From assembly GCF_020911885.1 (NCBI RefSeq), contig NZ_CP087132.1, positions 2,790,001 through 2,854,000 of the forward strand: a DNA stretch of 64,000 nucleotides, in the 5' to 3' direction. This DNA comes from Flavobacterium acetivorans (GTDB lineage Bacteria; Bacteroidota; Bacteroidia; Flavobacteriales; Flavobacteriaceae). The notes beneath the pieces are model-generated. The model saw only the letters and a program-made list of their open reading frames with translations. It had not been told where the DNA came from and made no database searches. Every line of letters begins with the position of its first letter. Position 1 is the stretch's first letter. Below, piece after piece: positions 17,648 through 26,799 of the stretch. Both the position numbers and the translations under genes were made by a program.

Positions 17648-19192
17648 ATGTTTGAAAATACTATAGAAATAGAAAAAGAAGACAGAAAAGAACTTTATGC
17701 TTACCAACAAGGAGATATTGATGCCATATTTGAACGCATAGACAATGCTCCGCAAAACCATCATTTACTTTACCAATTGCCTACCGGCGGAGGTAAAACG
17801 GTGATATTCTCCGAAATTGTACGCCGTTATTTGTCACAGCACAATAAGAAAGTTGTTGTTTTGACCCATCGTATTGAGTTGTGCAAGCAAACCTCTAAGA
17901 TGCTAAAAGGTTTTGGCGTAAAAAATAAAATTATCAACAGTAAGGTCAAAGAATTTCCCGATCAAGACGAATACTCTTGTTTTGTAGCCATGGTTGAGAC
18001 TTTGAAAAACCGTATCAATGATGAGAAACTCGAACTTGACAATGTAGGTTTAGTGATTATTGATGAGGCACATTACAATTCCTTTAGAAAACTATTAACT
18101 TCATTTGCTAATTCCTTTATTCTAGGTGTTACGGCAACTCCTTTGAGTTCTAACATCAAGCTGCCAATGAACGAAAGTTATAACGAACTAATAGTGGGCG
18201 ACACCATCAGTTCCTTGATTCAAAACGGCTTTTTGGCCAAAGCCACCACTTATAGCTATGATGTAGGTTTGACTTCGCTTAAGGTGGGAATAAACGGGGA
18301 TTATACGGTGAAATCTTCCGATGATTTATATACTAATTCCCTTATGCAAGAGAAACTATTGCATGCCTATACAGAGAAATCGTTGGGTAAGAAAACATTG
18401 ATTTTCAATAACGGGATCAATACGTCGCTTTATGTCTATGAAACCTTTAGGGAAGCAGGATATGCGATACGCCATTTAGACAATACCAGCAGCAACGAAG
18501 AAAGAAAAGACATATTACATTGGTTCAAGCATACTAAGGATGCCATACTAACCTCTGTGGGGATTTTAACCACCGGTTTTGATGAACCAACTGTAGAAAC
18601 AATCATCCTGAACAGAGCCACAAAATCACTGACATTATATTACCAAATGATTGGTCGTGGTTCCCGAAAATTACCCGGTAAAGATGAATTTACCGTGATC
18701 GATTTAGGAAACAATGCCGCCCGTTTTGGTCTTTGGAGCGAACCGGTAAACTGGCAACACATCTTCAAATCGCCCGAGTTTTATTTAGAAAACCTGCGCG
18801 ATGATACTGAAATTGAAATGTTTTTCAAATACACCATGCCACCGGAATTGCGTGCTAAATTCAGCAAAACTGCCGATGTAAGTTTTGATGTCGATGAAGA
18901 ACACAAACTCATCATAAAACAAAACCTGCGTTCTAAGGTGGTTCTGGATAAATCCTTAGACCAGCATGCCGCCATGTGCGTTGACAATACTGAAACCCTA
19001 CAGGAAGCTAAATCCCTGTCTAAGGAATTAGAGAATGATATCGATTGCCGCATCAAACGTTATTCTAAATGTCTGAGCCAGTGCAGTAAAAACTATCGCG
19101 AATGGCTTATTGACGATTATAAATTGAAATTGACCTTATTAATCGGGAAAAAGTATCGTGAAAAAATCATGAACGAACCCGATGAGGATTAA
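17648..19192 (+). CDS. DEAD/DEAH-box superfamily 2 helicase (RadD/YejH-like)
   Basis: 514-residue ATP-dependent helicase. Walker A is in 'LPTGGGKTVIFSEI' (residues ~45-58), motif II is 'VIIDEAHYNSF', and motif VI is 'QMIGRGSRKLPGKDEF'. The last ~120 residues include a Cys-containing region ('CRIKRYSKCLSQCSKNY') which may bind metal or nucleic acid. The architecture resembles RadD/YejH DNA-repair helicases and type I/III restriction helicases. With no methylase or nuclease nearby, a repair or RNA/DNA remodelling role is more likely than restriction. Confidence 0.85.
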   Translation: MFENTIEIEKEDRKELYAYQQGDIDAIFERIDNAPQNHHLLYQLPTGGGKTVIFSEIVRRYLSQHNKKVVVLTHRIELCKQTSKMLKGFGVKNKIINSKVKEFPDQDEYSCFVAMVETLKNRINDEKLELDNVGLVIIDEAHYNSFRKLLTSFANSFILGVTATPLSSNIKLPMNESYNELIVGDTISSLIQNGFLAKATTYSYDVGLTSLKVGINGDYTVKSSDDLYTNSLMQEKLLHAYTEKSLGKKTLIFNNGINTSLYVYETFREAGYAIRHLDNTSSNEERKDILHWFKHTKDAILTSVGILTTGFDEPTVETIILNRATKSLTLYYQMIGRGSRKLPGKDEFTVIDLGNNAARFGLWSEPVNWQHIFKSPEFYLENLRDDTEIEMFFKYTMPPELRAKFSKTADVSFDVDEEHKLIIKQNLRSKVVLDKSLDQHAAMCVDNTETLQEAKSLSKELENDIDCRIKRYSKCLSQCSKNYREWLIDDYKLKLTLLIGKKYREKIMNEPDED

Positions 19193-19198
19193 CATAAA

Positions 19199-19327
19199 GA
19201 GCTAATCCTGCTATTCGTTACAATCTCTTGTCTCGTTAAAGAAACGAGACAACAGGATTTTCACTTCAAACGAAGTTCACTGAACTCCAATGAAAATAAA
19301 AGGCAAGTGAAGTAATCGGGGCTAGGG
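19199..19327. repeat. Structured intergenic element (candidate interspersed repeat)
   Basis: Between the two helicase genes is a block with nested inverted repeats: a perfect 10 bp stem (19228-19237 with 19243-19252), enclosed by a 7 bp stem (19204-19210 with 19253-19259), and a TTCACTT/AAGTGAA pair spanning the second half. It ends in 'ATCGGGGCTAGGG'. From memory, similar blocks ending in GGGCTAGG recur in flavobacterial intergenic regions, but I cannot confirm copies here. No T-run follows, so it is not a simple terminator. Confidence 0.45.
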
Positions 19328-19374
19328 AATACAAACAAAAAGAACTATTTTTTATAAAATAATAAATCCAAAAA

Positions 19375-20712
19375 ATGTCAAAACAATTCACTGATTTAGG
19401 AATTTCGGAAGCCATCTTAAAGGCACTTGCCGAATTGAAGATTGTTGTGCCAACAGAAATCCAACAAAAAACAATTCCGCTGCTTTTAGAAAACAAGACT
19501 GATCTTGTGGGACTTGCCAAAACCGGTACAGGAAAAACGGCTGCTTTTGGATTGCCTCTTTTACAATTAATAGACACAAAATCTGAAGCAGTTCAAACCG
19601 TTATCTTGGTTCCAACGCGCGAATTAGGGCAGCAAATTTTTAGAAATCTTGAAGATTTTGCCAAATACTTGCCCGAAGTTTCTATTGCGGCCACTTGCGG
19701 AGGAATCCCGATAAAACCGCAAATCGAGCGATTGACGTCACCAACGCATATTGTAGTGGCAACGCCGGGACGTTTGATCGATTTAATCCAGCGCAAAGCA
19801 ATCAATCTAAAAGAAACCAAATTCCTCGTGCTCGATGAAGCCGACGAAATGGTCAGTATTTTGAAAGAAAGCTTGGATGAAATTGTTGCCGAATTGCCAA
19901 AGGAACACAAAACATTATTGTTTTCGGCCACTATGCCGGGAACCATAAAACAACTAATCCAGAATTACTTGCACAAAAACGTGGTTCAAGTCAGTGCCAG
20001 CATGGAAATAGTAGGGAATCAAGGGATTGATCATGAATACATTGTTGTTGATCCCATCGAAAAATTGGATGTTTTGATGCATTTCCTGAATTCCAGAGAA
20101 GGCGAACGCGGAATCATATTTTGCAAGACCAAAGCAGCGGTAAATAAACTGGCAAAAAATCTGGCGATTAACCGTTTTTCTTCGGGAGCCTTGCACGGGA
20201 GTTTGTCACAGGGAATCCGAGACAGAATCATGGAGCAATTCCGCGAAGGACATATCAATATATTGGTAGCGACGGATTTAGCGGCAAGAGGAATCGACGT
20301 AAAGGAAATTTCCTATGTGGTCAATTACCATTTGCCAGATGCGTATGAAGCTTATGTACACCGAAGCGGAAGAACGGCAAGGGCAGGAGCAAAGGGACTT
20401 TCGTTAACAGTCTTGCAACCGGAAGAAGTAGGCGAGATTGCTGATTTTGAAAAAGAATTGGGAATTAAATTCACCGAATTTAAAAAGCCAAGCACGTTGA
20501 GCATCGAAGAAAACAATACGCTTTTATGGGCCAAGCAAATCTTCAAAACCAAACCCAACCACGAAGTTGACGCGGAATTGAAAACCAAAATAAAAACTGT
20601 TTTTCATCACCTGACCAAAGACGAATTAATTGAAAAACTCTTGGCCAATTATTTGTTGCAAAACAAAAACGAACCGACAGAAAAACAAGAAAAAAGACAA
20701 AAAAAGAAATAG
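19375..20712 (+). CDS. DEAD-box ATP-dependent RNA helicase
   Basis: 445-residue RNA helicase acting in RNA remodelling or ribosome assembly. All core motifs are present: the Q motif near 'FTDLGISEAILKAL' with 'PTEIQQKTIP', motif I 'AKTGTGKTAAFG', 'PTRELGQQI', DEAD in 'VLDEADEMV', 'SAT', and motif VI 'HRSGRTARAGAKG'. The short C-terminal tail after residue ~385 ends in a Lys/Arg-rich tract useful for RNA binding. It lacks a recognisable DbpA-type RRM domain, so I leave the subtype open. A terminator follows 20 bp after the stop. Confidence 0.93.
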   Translation: MSKQFTDLGISEAILKALAELKIVVPTEIQQKTIPLLLENKTDLVGLAKTGTGKTAAFGLPLLQLIDTKSEAVQTVILVPTRELGQQIFRNLEDFAKYLPEVSIAATCGGIPIKPQIERLTSPTHIVVATPGRLIDLIQRKAINLKETKFLVLDEADEMVSILKESLDEIVAELPKEHKTLLFSATMPGTIKQLIQNYLHKNVVQVSASMEIVGNQGIDHEYIVVDPIEKLDVLMHFLNSREGERGIIFCKTKAAVNKLAKNLAINRFSSGALHGSLSQGIRDRIMEQFREGHINILVATDLAARGIDVKEISYVVNYHLPDAYEAYVHRSGRTARAGAKGLSLTVLQPEEVGEIADFEKELGIKFTEFKKPSTLSIEENNTLLWAKQIFKTKPNHEVDAELKTKIKTVFHHLTKDELIEKLLANYLLQNKNEPTEKQEKRQKKK

Positions 20713-20733
20713 TTTTTTTTTAAAATAAAGAAT

Positions 20734-20777
20734 AAAACCATTGCAATTGCTTGAAGAAGTAGTGCAATGGTTTTTTT
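20734..20777 (+). terminator. Intrinsic terminator after DEAD-box helicase
   Basis: Twelve-bp perfect stem (20734-20745 with 20763-20774) followed by a T-run, just downstream of the helicase gene. Confidence 0.8.
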
Positions 20778-20801
20778 GTTTTAAATTAGCACAAGTCATA
20801 A

Positions 20802-20885
20802 AAAGCAATTAAACTTCTTGAGCAACTTCACTTTGTTAAAATCAAAGATCTTGAAGGCAATGAAATTGAATACGAACGAAAATAA
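20802..20885 (+). pseudogene. Possible 3' remnant of a small ORF (27 codons, no start)
   Basis: A stretch open between a stop at 20799 and TAA at 20883 reads 'LLEQLHFVKIKDLEGNE' with protein-like composition, then 'YERK'. It has no start codon and follows a terminator. The sequence resembles the C-terminal tail of small antitoxin-like proteins, but 27 codons are too few to be sure; it may be chance. Confidence 0.25.
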
Positions 20886-20930
20886 AATGCTTTTTAAGGT
20901 TTTCATTTTGCACAAATAGTAAAACTTATA

Positions 20931-21785
20931 TTAAGTTCTTGATTTAGAAGTAAGTGTTGATCCTGCTGAAGCTATTACTACAAAAATAACAGATAAAACC
21001 TCGTTAAAACTAAGGTGCTCTTGTAAAAATAAAAAAGCACAAATAGAAGCTGCTGCCGGTTCTAAACTCATTAAAATACTAAATGTACGGGCTGGAAGTT
21101 GGCCAAGTGCTTTCATTTCTAATGTAAAAGGAATTGCACTGGACAAAAGAGCAAGAGCTATGCCTAAAAAACCCAACGTTGGCGTTAGATTACTGAGTCC
21201 ATTTCCTATAATTCCAAAAGGGATAATCAATAAGGAAGCAAAGAGCATTCCAGTGGCAACAGCTTCTCCATCTTTCATTATTTTTGAAATTTTCCCACCT
21301 AAAACGATATAAAAAGCCCAAAATACTCCCGCCAATAAAGCAAATAGAACCCCTAATAAATCTATGCCGTTATTTGTTGTCCAAGGAGCAATCAAAATAA
21401 TTCCTGCCAAGGCAAGAAGAACCCATAAATAATCGATCAAACGTTTTGAGCCAAAAACAGCCACCAGTAATGGGCCTATAAATTCCAATGTAACTGCTAA
21501 TCCGATAGGAATTCTCTCTATTGCCAGATAAAAAATCAAATTCATTGCTCCTAAAGACAAACCATAAGGAACGACAATTTTCCATTGATTTTTGCTTATT
21601 TTTAGCAAATTAGGTCTGAAAACAGCCAACAATAGGATTGCTGATATACCAATTCTCAGCGAGGCGGTTCCACTAGCACCAATAGTAGGAAAAAGACTTT
21701 TTGCAATTGCTGCGCCACTCTGAACACTTAGTATTGCTAAAAGAACAGCCGGTATTGGTGGTATGTTGAGTAATTTATTTTTCAC
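20931..21785 (-). CDS. rhtA: DMT/EamA family exporter, RhtA-like
   Basis: Ten-helix inner-membrane transporter with two EamA repeats. It resembles E. coli RhtA (threonine/homoserine exporter) along its length: 'GAAIAKSLFP' at the start, 'YGLSLGAMNLIFYLAIERIP', 'GLAVTLEFIGPLLVA', and 'PARTFSILMSLEPA' near the end. The open frame reaches a TTG at 21812, but that codon overlaps an exact -7 promoter element (21810-21817). The GTG at 21785, giving 284 residues, is the better start. Threonine/homoserine export is inferred from family; related proteins export other amino acids or purines. Confidence 0.85.
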   Translation of the reverse strand: MKNKLLNIPPIPAVLLAILSVQSGAAIAKSLFPTIGASGTASLRIGISAILLLAVFRPNLLKISKNQWKIVVPYGLSLGAMNLIFYLAIERIPIGLAVTLEFIGPLLVAVFGSKRLIDYLWVLLALAGIILIAPWTTNNGIDLLGVLFALLAGVFWAFYIVLGGKISKIMKDGEAVATGMLFASLLIIPFGIIGNGLSNLTPTLGFLGIALALLSSAIPFTLEMKALGQLPARTFSILMSLEPAAASICAFLFLQEHLSFNEVLSVIFVVIASAGSTLTSKSRT

Positions 21786-21809
21786 TTTTAATCTTAGGAT
21801 TTCGGGGCG

Positions 21810-21817
21810 CAAAAGTA
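21810..21817 (-). promoter_or_regulatory. -7 promoter element for rhtA-like gene
   Basis: Minus strand TACTTTTG, an exact TAnnTTTG match 25 bp before the GTG start. It rules out the upstream TTG as a start if it is functional. Confidence 0.5.
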
Positions 21818-21982
21818 CAAAATTTATAGTTCAAAGTGTTGTGAATTGCCTTATCCATTAAAAGAACAAAAAGAAGCAGGAAAGTTTTAACCCTTTTTTA
21901 ATAGTTCATTTTCCAGTGGCCTCTATAAATTTTGTAAGTTTATAAAGGCTATTTTTTTATTAAAATTATTAAACAACATTAT

Positions 21983-23269
21983 ATGAATATTGTAATAATC
22001 GGTGGCGGATTTGCAGGACTTAACCTTGCTAAAGAGCTGTTAAACCAAGAGGGAATTCAGGTAACTCTAGTAGACAAAAACAATTATAATTTCTTTCCGC
22101 CGCTAATCTATCAAGTTGCTACGGCTTTTTTAGAACCTTCGAGCATTAGTTATCCCTTTCGAAAATTTTTTGCAGGTAAAAAAAATCTTCAATTTCGTTT
22201 GGGCGAAGTGCTAAAAGTGATCCCGTCTGAGAATAAAGTGGTGCTCAATAACGGAGAATTAGATTACGACCATTTGGTTTTTGCCACGGGAGCCGAAACC
22301 AGTTATTTTGGTATGGAAAACGTAAAGAAAAATGCGATTCCCATGAAAACGCTCAATGATGCTATTGAGATGCGCAATACCGTTTTGAAAAATTTGGAGA
22401 AAGCTTCCATTTGTAAAAACATCCGAAAACGCAGAAAACTACTAACTATTGTTGTTGTAGGCGGAGGTCCTACAGGTGTTGAAGTTTCAGGCATGTTTGC
22501 CGAAATGAGAAAAAACATTTTTAGAAAAGAATATCCTGAACTCAGTACCACAGCCAGCAATATCTATTTGATTGATGGTTCAGAGGCTTTGTTGTCCCCA
22601 ATGAGTAAAGCCTCGCAAGAAGATACACTGGAAGCGCTAACAAAACTAGGAGTTGTTGTGAAGTTGAACAGCAGAGTAGTGGATTATGTTGATGACACCG
22701 TTTACATGTCTAACGGCGAAAGTATACAAACTAAAAACCTGATTTGGGCCGCAGGGGTTTCGGCTAAAGCTTTTGAAGGAATTCCTGCCGAGAGTTATGG
22801 TCGCGGAAAAAGAATGGCTACCGATGCTTTCAATAAGATTAATGGAACCGAAAATATTTATGCCATAGGTGATACCTGCATTCAACTCACCGATGAAAAT
22901 TTCCCTGAAGGACATCCACAGGTGGCTCAAGTAGCCATTCAGCAAGGAATAAATCTCGCTAAAAACTTTAAGGCTATCAATAAAAATAGTTCTTTAGTTC
23001 CTTTTAAATACCATGACAAAGGCACCATGGCTATCATCGGGAAAAAGAAAGCCGTGGTCGACTTACCTAAACCCAACTGGCACTTCAATGGCTTTTTGGC
23101 TTGGATGATTTGGTTATTTGTTCATTTGGTTTCATTGATAACCTATCGCAACCGATTGCAAACATTCTACAACTGGACAATTGCTTATTTTTCTAAAGAT
23201 CAATCTTTACGAATGATTATTAGACCGGACAGCAAACAAAGTTTAACAGACAAAGAAACCCTTTGTTAA
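21983..23269 (+). CDS. ndh: Type II NADH:quinone oxidoreductase (NDH-2)
   Basis: 428-residue peripheral membrane flavoprotein that passes electrons from NADH to quinone without pumping protons. Two dinucleotide folds are present: FAD 'IIGGGFAGLNLAKEL' at residues ~4-18 and NADH 'VVVGGGPTGVEVSGMF' near residue 157. The NDH-2 motif 'YAIGDTC' precedes 'QVAQVAIQQG'. A hydrophobic C-terminal segment 'FLAWMIWLFVHLVSLITY' anchors it, as in bacterial NDH-2. It is monocistronic, closed by a terminator shared with the convergent pump gene. Confidence 0.9.
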   Translation: MNIVIIGGGFAGLNLAKELLNQEGIQVTLVDKNNYNFFPPLIYQVATAFLEPSSISYPFRKFFAGKKNLQFRLGEVLKVIPSENKVVLNNGELDYDHLVFATGAETSYFGMENVKKNAIPMKTLNDAIEMRNTVLKNLEKASICKNIRKRRKLLTIVVVGGGPTGVEVSGMFAEMRKNIFRKEYPELSTTASNIYLIDGSEALLSPMSKASQEDTLEALTKLGVVVKLNSRVVDYVDDTVYMSNGESIQTKNLIWAAGVSAKAFEGIPAESYGRGKRMATDAFNKINGTENIYAIGDTCIQLTDENFPEGHPQVAQVAIQQGINLAKNFKAINKNSSLVPFKYHDKGTMAIIGKKKAVVDLPKPNWHFNGFLAWMIWLFVHLVSLITYRNRLQTFYNWTIAYFSKDQSLRMIIRPDSKQSLTDKETLC

Positions 23270-23284
23270 TTTCAAGATAATACT

Positions 23285-23329
23285 AAACTACTCCATAGAA
23301 ATAGGATGTTTCTATGGAGTAGTTTATTT
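23285..23329. terminator. Bidirectional intrinsic terminator
   Basis: Perfect 17 bp stem (23285-23301 with 23309-23325) with a T-rich tail on the plus side, between the convergent ndh and Bcr/CflA genes. Confidence 0.8.
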
Positions 23330-23352
23330 TATTCGAAAAACAAATTCTAAAC

Positions 23353-24564
23353 CTAGTATTTAACTTTAATACGACGTCTGCCAATATTTAGAACAATAAA
23401 AGCCAGAACAGTTGACACCATCATGATTACGGTCATAGGAACCATAGAATCTTTAAGAAATATCCCTACTGCAAATGATGCCGTAGCACCCAATCCAAGC
23501 TGAATAGCTCCCATTAAAGACGAAGCACTTCCGGCATTTTTGGCAAAAGGAGCAAGAGTAAGCCCAGCCGTATTTGGATTAGCAACTCCTAAACAAGACA
23601 GAAATAAAAATAGCATTCCAATTGTTTCATATAAACCTAATGCATCATTTAAAGACAAAATAAGGAAAATGACGCTAATCATAGATTGTGTAATCAATGC
23701 GCCAAAAATCATTTGTTCACTACTAAATTTCCTTAACAATAAAGAATTAAGCTGACTACCGCTTATTAAACTCAAAGACATAAAAGCAAAAATCCAACCG
23801 TAGGTTTTAGCATCTACTTCAAAAATATGCATAAATAAAATAGGCGAAGCCGCAACATAAGTAAACAAGCCTGAAAATGCTATAGCACCAGTTAAAGCAT
23901 AGGTATAGAATTGAGGTTCTTTGATAACACTCCAAAAATTAAGAATTATAGGTTTTGGTTTTAGCGAAATTGAAGTATCCGGTTTATGTGTATGCGGTAA
24001 ACCAAAATGAGCTGCTAAAAGAATCAGAATTCCAATGCACATTAAAATCAAAAAAACCGCATGCCAACCAAAAGCTTCGGTGACATAACCGCCAACTGTT
24101 GGCGCTAACATTGGCGAAAGCCCAACGACAAGCATTAAATACGACATCACTTTTGGGATATCTCGTACCGGAAATAGATCGCGAACCATCGAAATCGAAG
24201 CTACAGTTGCTGCACAACTACCCACAGCTTGTATGAATCGCAAACCTATAAAAGTATCAATATCGTTGACAAATACACAACCCAAAGAAGCCAATATATA
24301 AACCAATAATCCAATAAATAAAGGCTTTTTTCTGCCAAAACGGTCTAACAATGGTCCGTAAAGCAATTGTCCCGCAGAAATCCCTATGAAATAACTCGAC
24401 AAAGTCATCGCAACTTCGGCAACTGTAGTGTCTAAATCTCTTGCAATTCCTGAAAATCCCGGCAAATACATATCGATTGAAAACGGTCCCAAAGCCGTCA
24501 GAGAACCTAGAATAAGAATTAGTTTAAAATATCTGGATTTGCTTATAGTAGTGTTTGTATTCAA
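23353..24564 (-). CDS. Bcr/CflA family multidrug efflux MFS transporter
   Basis: Drug:proton antiporter of the inner membrane, about 403 residues with twelve helices. The start of TM1 'LILGSLTALGPFSIDMYLP' is diagnostic for the Bcr/CflA family, and motif A appears as 'GPLLDRFGRKKPL'. The open frame extends to a TTG at 24585, which lies inside a perfect -7 element (24583-24590). I therefore prefer the in-frame TTG at 24564; neither candidate is ATG. Substrate is unknown. Confidence 0.87.
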   Translation of the reverse strand: MNTNTTISKSRYFKLILILGSLTALGPFSIDMYLPGFSGIARDLDTTVAEVAMTLSSYFIGISAGQLLYGPLLDRFGRKKPLFIGLLVYILASLGCVFVNDIDTFIGLRFIQAVGSCAATVASISMVRDLFPVRDIPKVMSYLMLVVGLSPMLAPTVGGYVTEAFGWHAVFLILMCIGILILLAAHFGLPHTHKPDTSISLKPKPIILNFWSVIKEPQFYTYALTGAIAFSGLFTYVAASPILFMHIFEVDAKTYGWIFAFMSLSLISGSQLNSLLLRKFSSEQMIFGALITQSMISVIFLILSLNDALGLYETIGMLFLFLSCLGVANPNTAGLTLAPFAKNAGSASSLMGAIQLGLGATASFAVGIFLKDSMVPMTVIMMVSTVLAFIVLNIGRRRIKVKY

Positions 24565-24582
24565 AATTATTTTATTTTTTTG

Positions 24583-24590
24583 CAAAGGTA
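24583..24590 (-). promoter_or_regulatory. -7 promoter element for Bcr/CflA gene
   Basis: Minus strand TACCTTTG, an exact TAnnTTTG match 19 bp before the preferred start at 24564. Confidence 0.5.
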
Positions 24591-24850
24591 GAGATTAGAG
24601 ATTGTTTATAGCAGTGATTCCAGATTTTAAATTGGCTTTTTTAATAAGGTTGCATTTTTGAACTATAATTTATATTATGTAAAATAGAATTTATTAGAAA
24701 CACTTCATTTGCTCTTTTATTGCCCATAAATGGCTTCTATCCTAAATCTAAGCTTTCTCCTAAAATTAGAACAGAAAAAATCAAAAATACATTTTTTATA
24801 AAACAACAATTTAACAACAAATAGAAATGAATTTTAAATGTTTAATTCCT

Positions 24851-24858
24851 TAATTTTG
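24851..24858 (+). promoter_or_regulatory. -7 promoter element for the DUF294 gene
   Basis: TAATTTTG is an exact TAnnTTTG match 22 bp before the ATG at 24881. Confidence 0.5.
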
Positions 24859-24880
24859 TTTTCTAAATCTAGAAACACCT

Positions 24881-26797
24881 ATGAATACAATTGCGGAACA
24901 TATTGCAGATTTTTTAAAAGAATACGCGCCATTTGATCAATTGACATTTCAAGAACTTTCTGAAATTGCAGTAAATATTCGTGTATTAAATTTAGAAAAA
25001 AATAAGACTTTGTTCCAAATTAATGATCCTTTGCATGATTGTTTTTATATGGTAAACTCTGGACTGATCAACTTGTACGCCATTGCGGATGCCGAAGAAA
25101 CTATTTTGAGTAAATGCCACGAAGGTGCTATTTTTGGCTTGCGTCCGTTTTTTGCAAAGAACAATTATATGATGACAGCAAAAGCACGCGAAGAAAGTAT
25201 TGTTTATGCTATTCCAATTGCTGTTTTCAGACCATTTGTAGCCAATAACGCTGCGGTTTTGGATTTTTTATTAGAGAATTTTGCGGCAAACTCACACCAA
25301 ACAAAAACCAGCCAAAACCTAGGTAAAAGTATTATTTCGGATACGGTATTTTACTCTGATCAAAAGGCCGAAATGCAATTTTTTCAAGCTTTAAGCTATA
25401 ATAGCAATCCAATAGTGGTCACAGCAGACGCAATTGTCAAAGATGTTGCACAGTTAATGGCCGAAACTTTATTAAATAGCGCGATTGTCAGCGAAAACAA
25501 TATGCCTATTGGGATTGTTACCCATACAGATATGTCTTCAAAAATTGCTACTGGAAGATACGCAAATACCGTCCCTGTAGCTACAATCATGTCAAAACCA
25601 CCAATAACGGTTATTGAAAATGTTTCATTGGCAGAAGCCCAATTGCTGATGCTCAAAAATAACGTAACTCATTTATGCGTTACTCAAGATGGAACAAATA
25701 AATCCGTTATCAGAGGAGTTATTTCTGAACATGATTTGGTTATTGCTCAAGCTAACAATCCTGGAGTTTTGATAAAAGAGATCAAACGCTCTCAAAGTTC
25801 AAAAGAATTACAGCAAATTCGTTTGCGATTGGCTGATTTAATCCAAAATTCAATATTTAAAAACATACCGCTTACCCATATTAATAACATTGCAAGTGAG
25901 ATAAATTTTGCTATAATCAAGCGAGCGGTCGAGCTCTCCATTTTAGATTTAGGCTCACCTCCTGCTCGATTTGCTTGGTTAAGCATTGGAAGTCAAGGCA
26001 GAAAAGAACAATTATTGCTTACCGACCAAGACAGTATCTTGATTTTTGAAGATGTTGCCGCCGAAAAATACAGAGAAGTAAAGGATTATTTCCTTAAATT
26101 AGGAAAAAAGACAACACTAACTCTTGAAAAAGTAGGCTATCAATTGTGTCCAAACGGACATATGGGAAGCAATATGATGTGGTGTAAATCCCTGACAGAT
26201 TGGGTAAAACAATATGATGCTTGGATGAATACTCCAGGTGAAAACAGCAATGAACTCAGCAGTATTTTCTTTGATTATGAGCTTGTCATTGGAGAACAAA
26301 AAATTGAAGATGCAATTACTAATGTTGTTTTCAGAAATGCCAAAAACAATACGCTGTTTTTTGATTTTTTAGGAAATGACGCTCTAAGAAAGCACTCGCC
26401 TTTGAGTTTTTTCAAAAAATTTATTGTGGAAGAGGAAGGCGTTTACAAAGACTTTTTTGATATAAAAACACGCGCTTTAATGCCTTTAGTGGATAGTGCG
26501 CGTTTATTTGCTTTGAGCTATGATTTAATTGGAATTAACAACACCTATCTTCGATTTAAACAACTTGCTATAACGGATCCAAAGCATTCCGAAATTTATC
26601 TGAATTGCGCCGAAGCTTTTCTAACTTTATCCAAATTTAGAACCTTGGAAGGATTGAAAAATGATGATGCGGGACAATATATCAATCTGGAAGAAATGTC
26701 AAAAATTGACAAGGAAAAACTGAAAAATGCACTTGCTCCAATGAAGGAATTGGAAGAATTAATAAAAAATAAATTTCAATTGACTCAATTTTCATAA
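24881..26797 (+). CDS. cNMP-binding / CBS pair / DUF294 nucleotidyltransferase-like sensor protein
   Basis: 638-residue multidomain signalling protein. Residues ~15-135 form a cyclic-nucleotide-binding domain, ~175-300 a CBS pair ('VAQLMAETLLNSAIVS', 'GVISEHDLVIAQ'), ~335-470 a DUF294 GlnD-like nucleotidyltransferase domain with 'GSQGRKEQLLLTDQDS' carrying the Asp dyad, and the rest is DUF294_C. Such proteins sense nucleotides and are usually encoded with an exonuclease-fold gene near acs or acetate permease genes. Here the exonuclease-fold gene follows 2 bp downstream, but acs is 6 kb away. The reaction catalysed is unknown. Confidence 0.9.
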   Translation: MNTIAEHIADFLKEYAPFDQLTFQELSEIAVNIRVLNLEKNKTLFQINDPLHDCFYMVNSGLINLYAIADAEETILSKCHEGAIFGLRPFFAKNNYMMTAKAREESIVYAIPIAVFRPFVANNAAVLDFLLENFAANSHQTKTSQNLGKSIISDTVFYSDQKAEMQFFQALSYNSNPIVVTADAIVKDVAQLMAETLLNSAIVSENNMPIGIVTHTDMSSKIATGRYANTVPVATIMSKPPITVIENVSLAEAQLLMLKNNVTHLCVTQDGTNKSVIRGVISEHDLVIAQANNPGVLIKEIKRSQSSKELQQIRLRLADLIQNSIFKNIPLTHINNIASEINFAIIKRAVELSILDLGSPPARFAWLSIGSQGRKEQLLLTDQDSILIFEDVAAEKYREVKDYFLKLGKKTTLTLEKVGYQLCPNGHMGSNMMWCKSLTDWVKQYDAWMNTPGENSNELSSIFFDYELVIGEQKIEDAITNVVFRNAKNNTLFFDFLGNDALRKHSPLSFFKKFIVEEEGVYKDFFDIKTRALMPLVDSARLFALSYDLIGINNTYLRFKQLAITDPKHSEIYLNCAEAFLTLSKFRTLEGLKNDDAGQYINLEEMSKIDKEKLKNALAPMKELEELIKNKFQLTQFS

Positions 26798-26799
26798 TT

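Noticed and set aside
17648..19192. Helicase subunit of a restriction or defence system
   Set aside because: No methylase, nuclease or other defence gene adjoins it; the neighbours are a DUF6155 gene and a housekeeping DEAD-box helicase.
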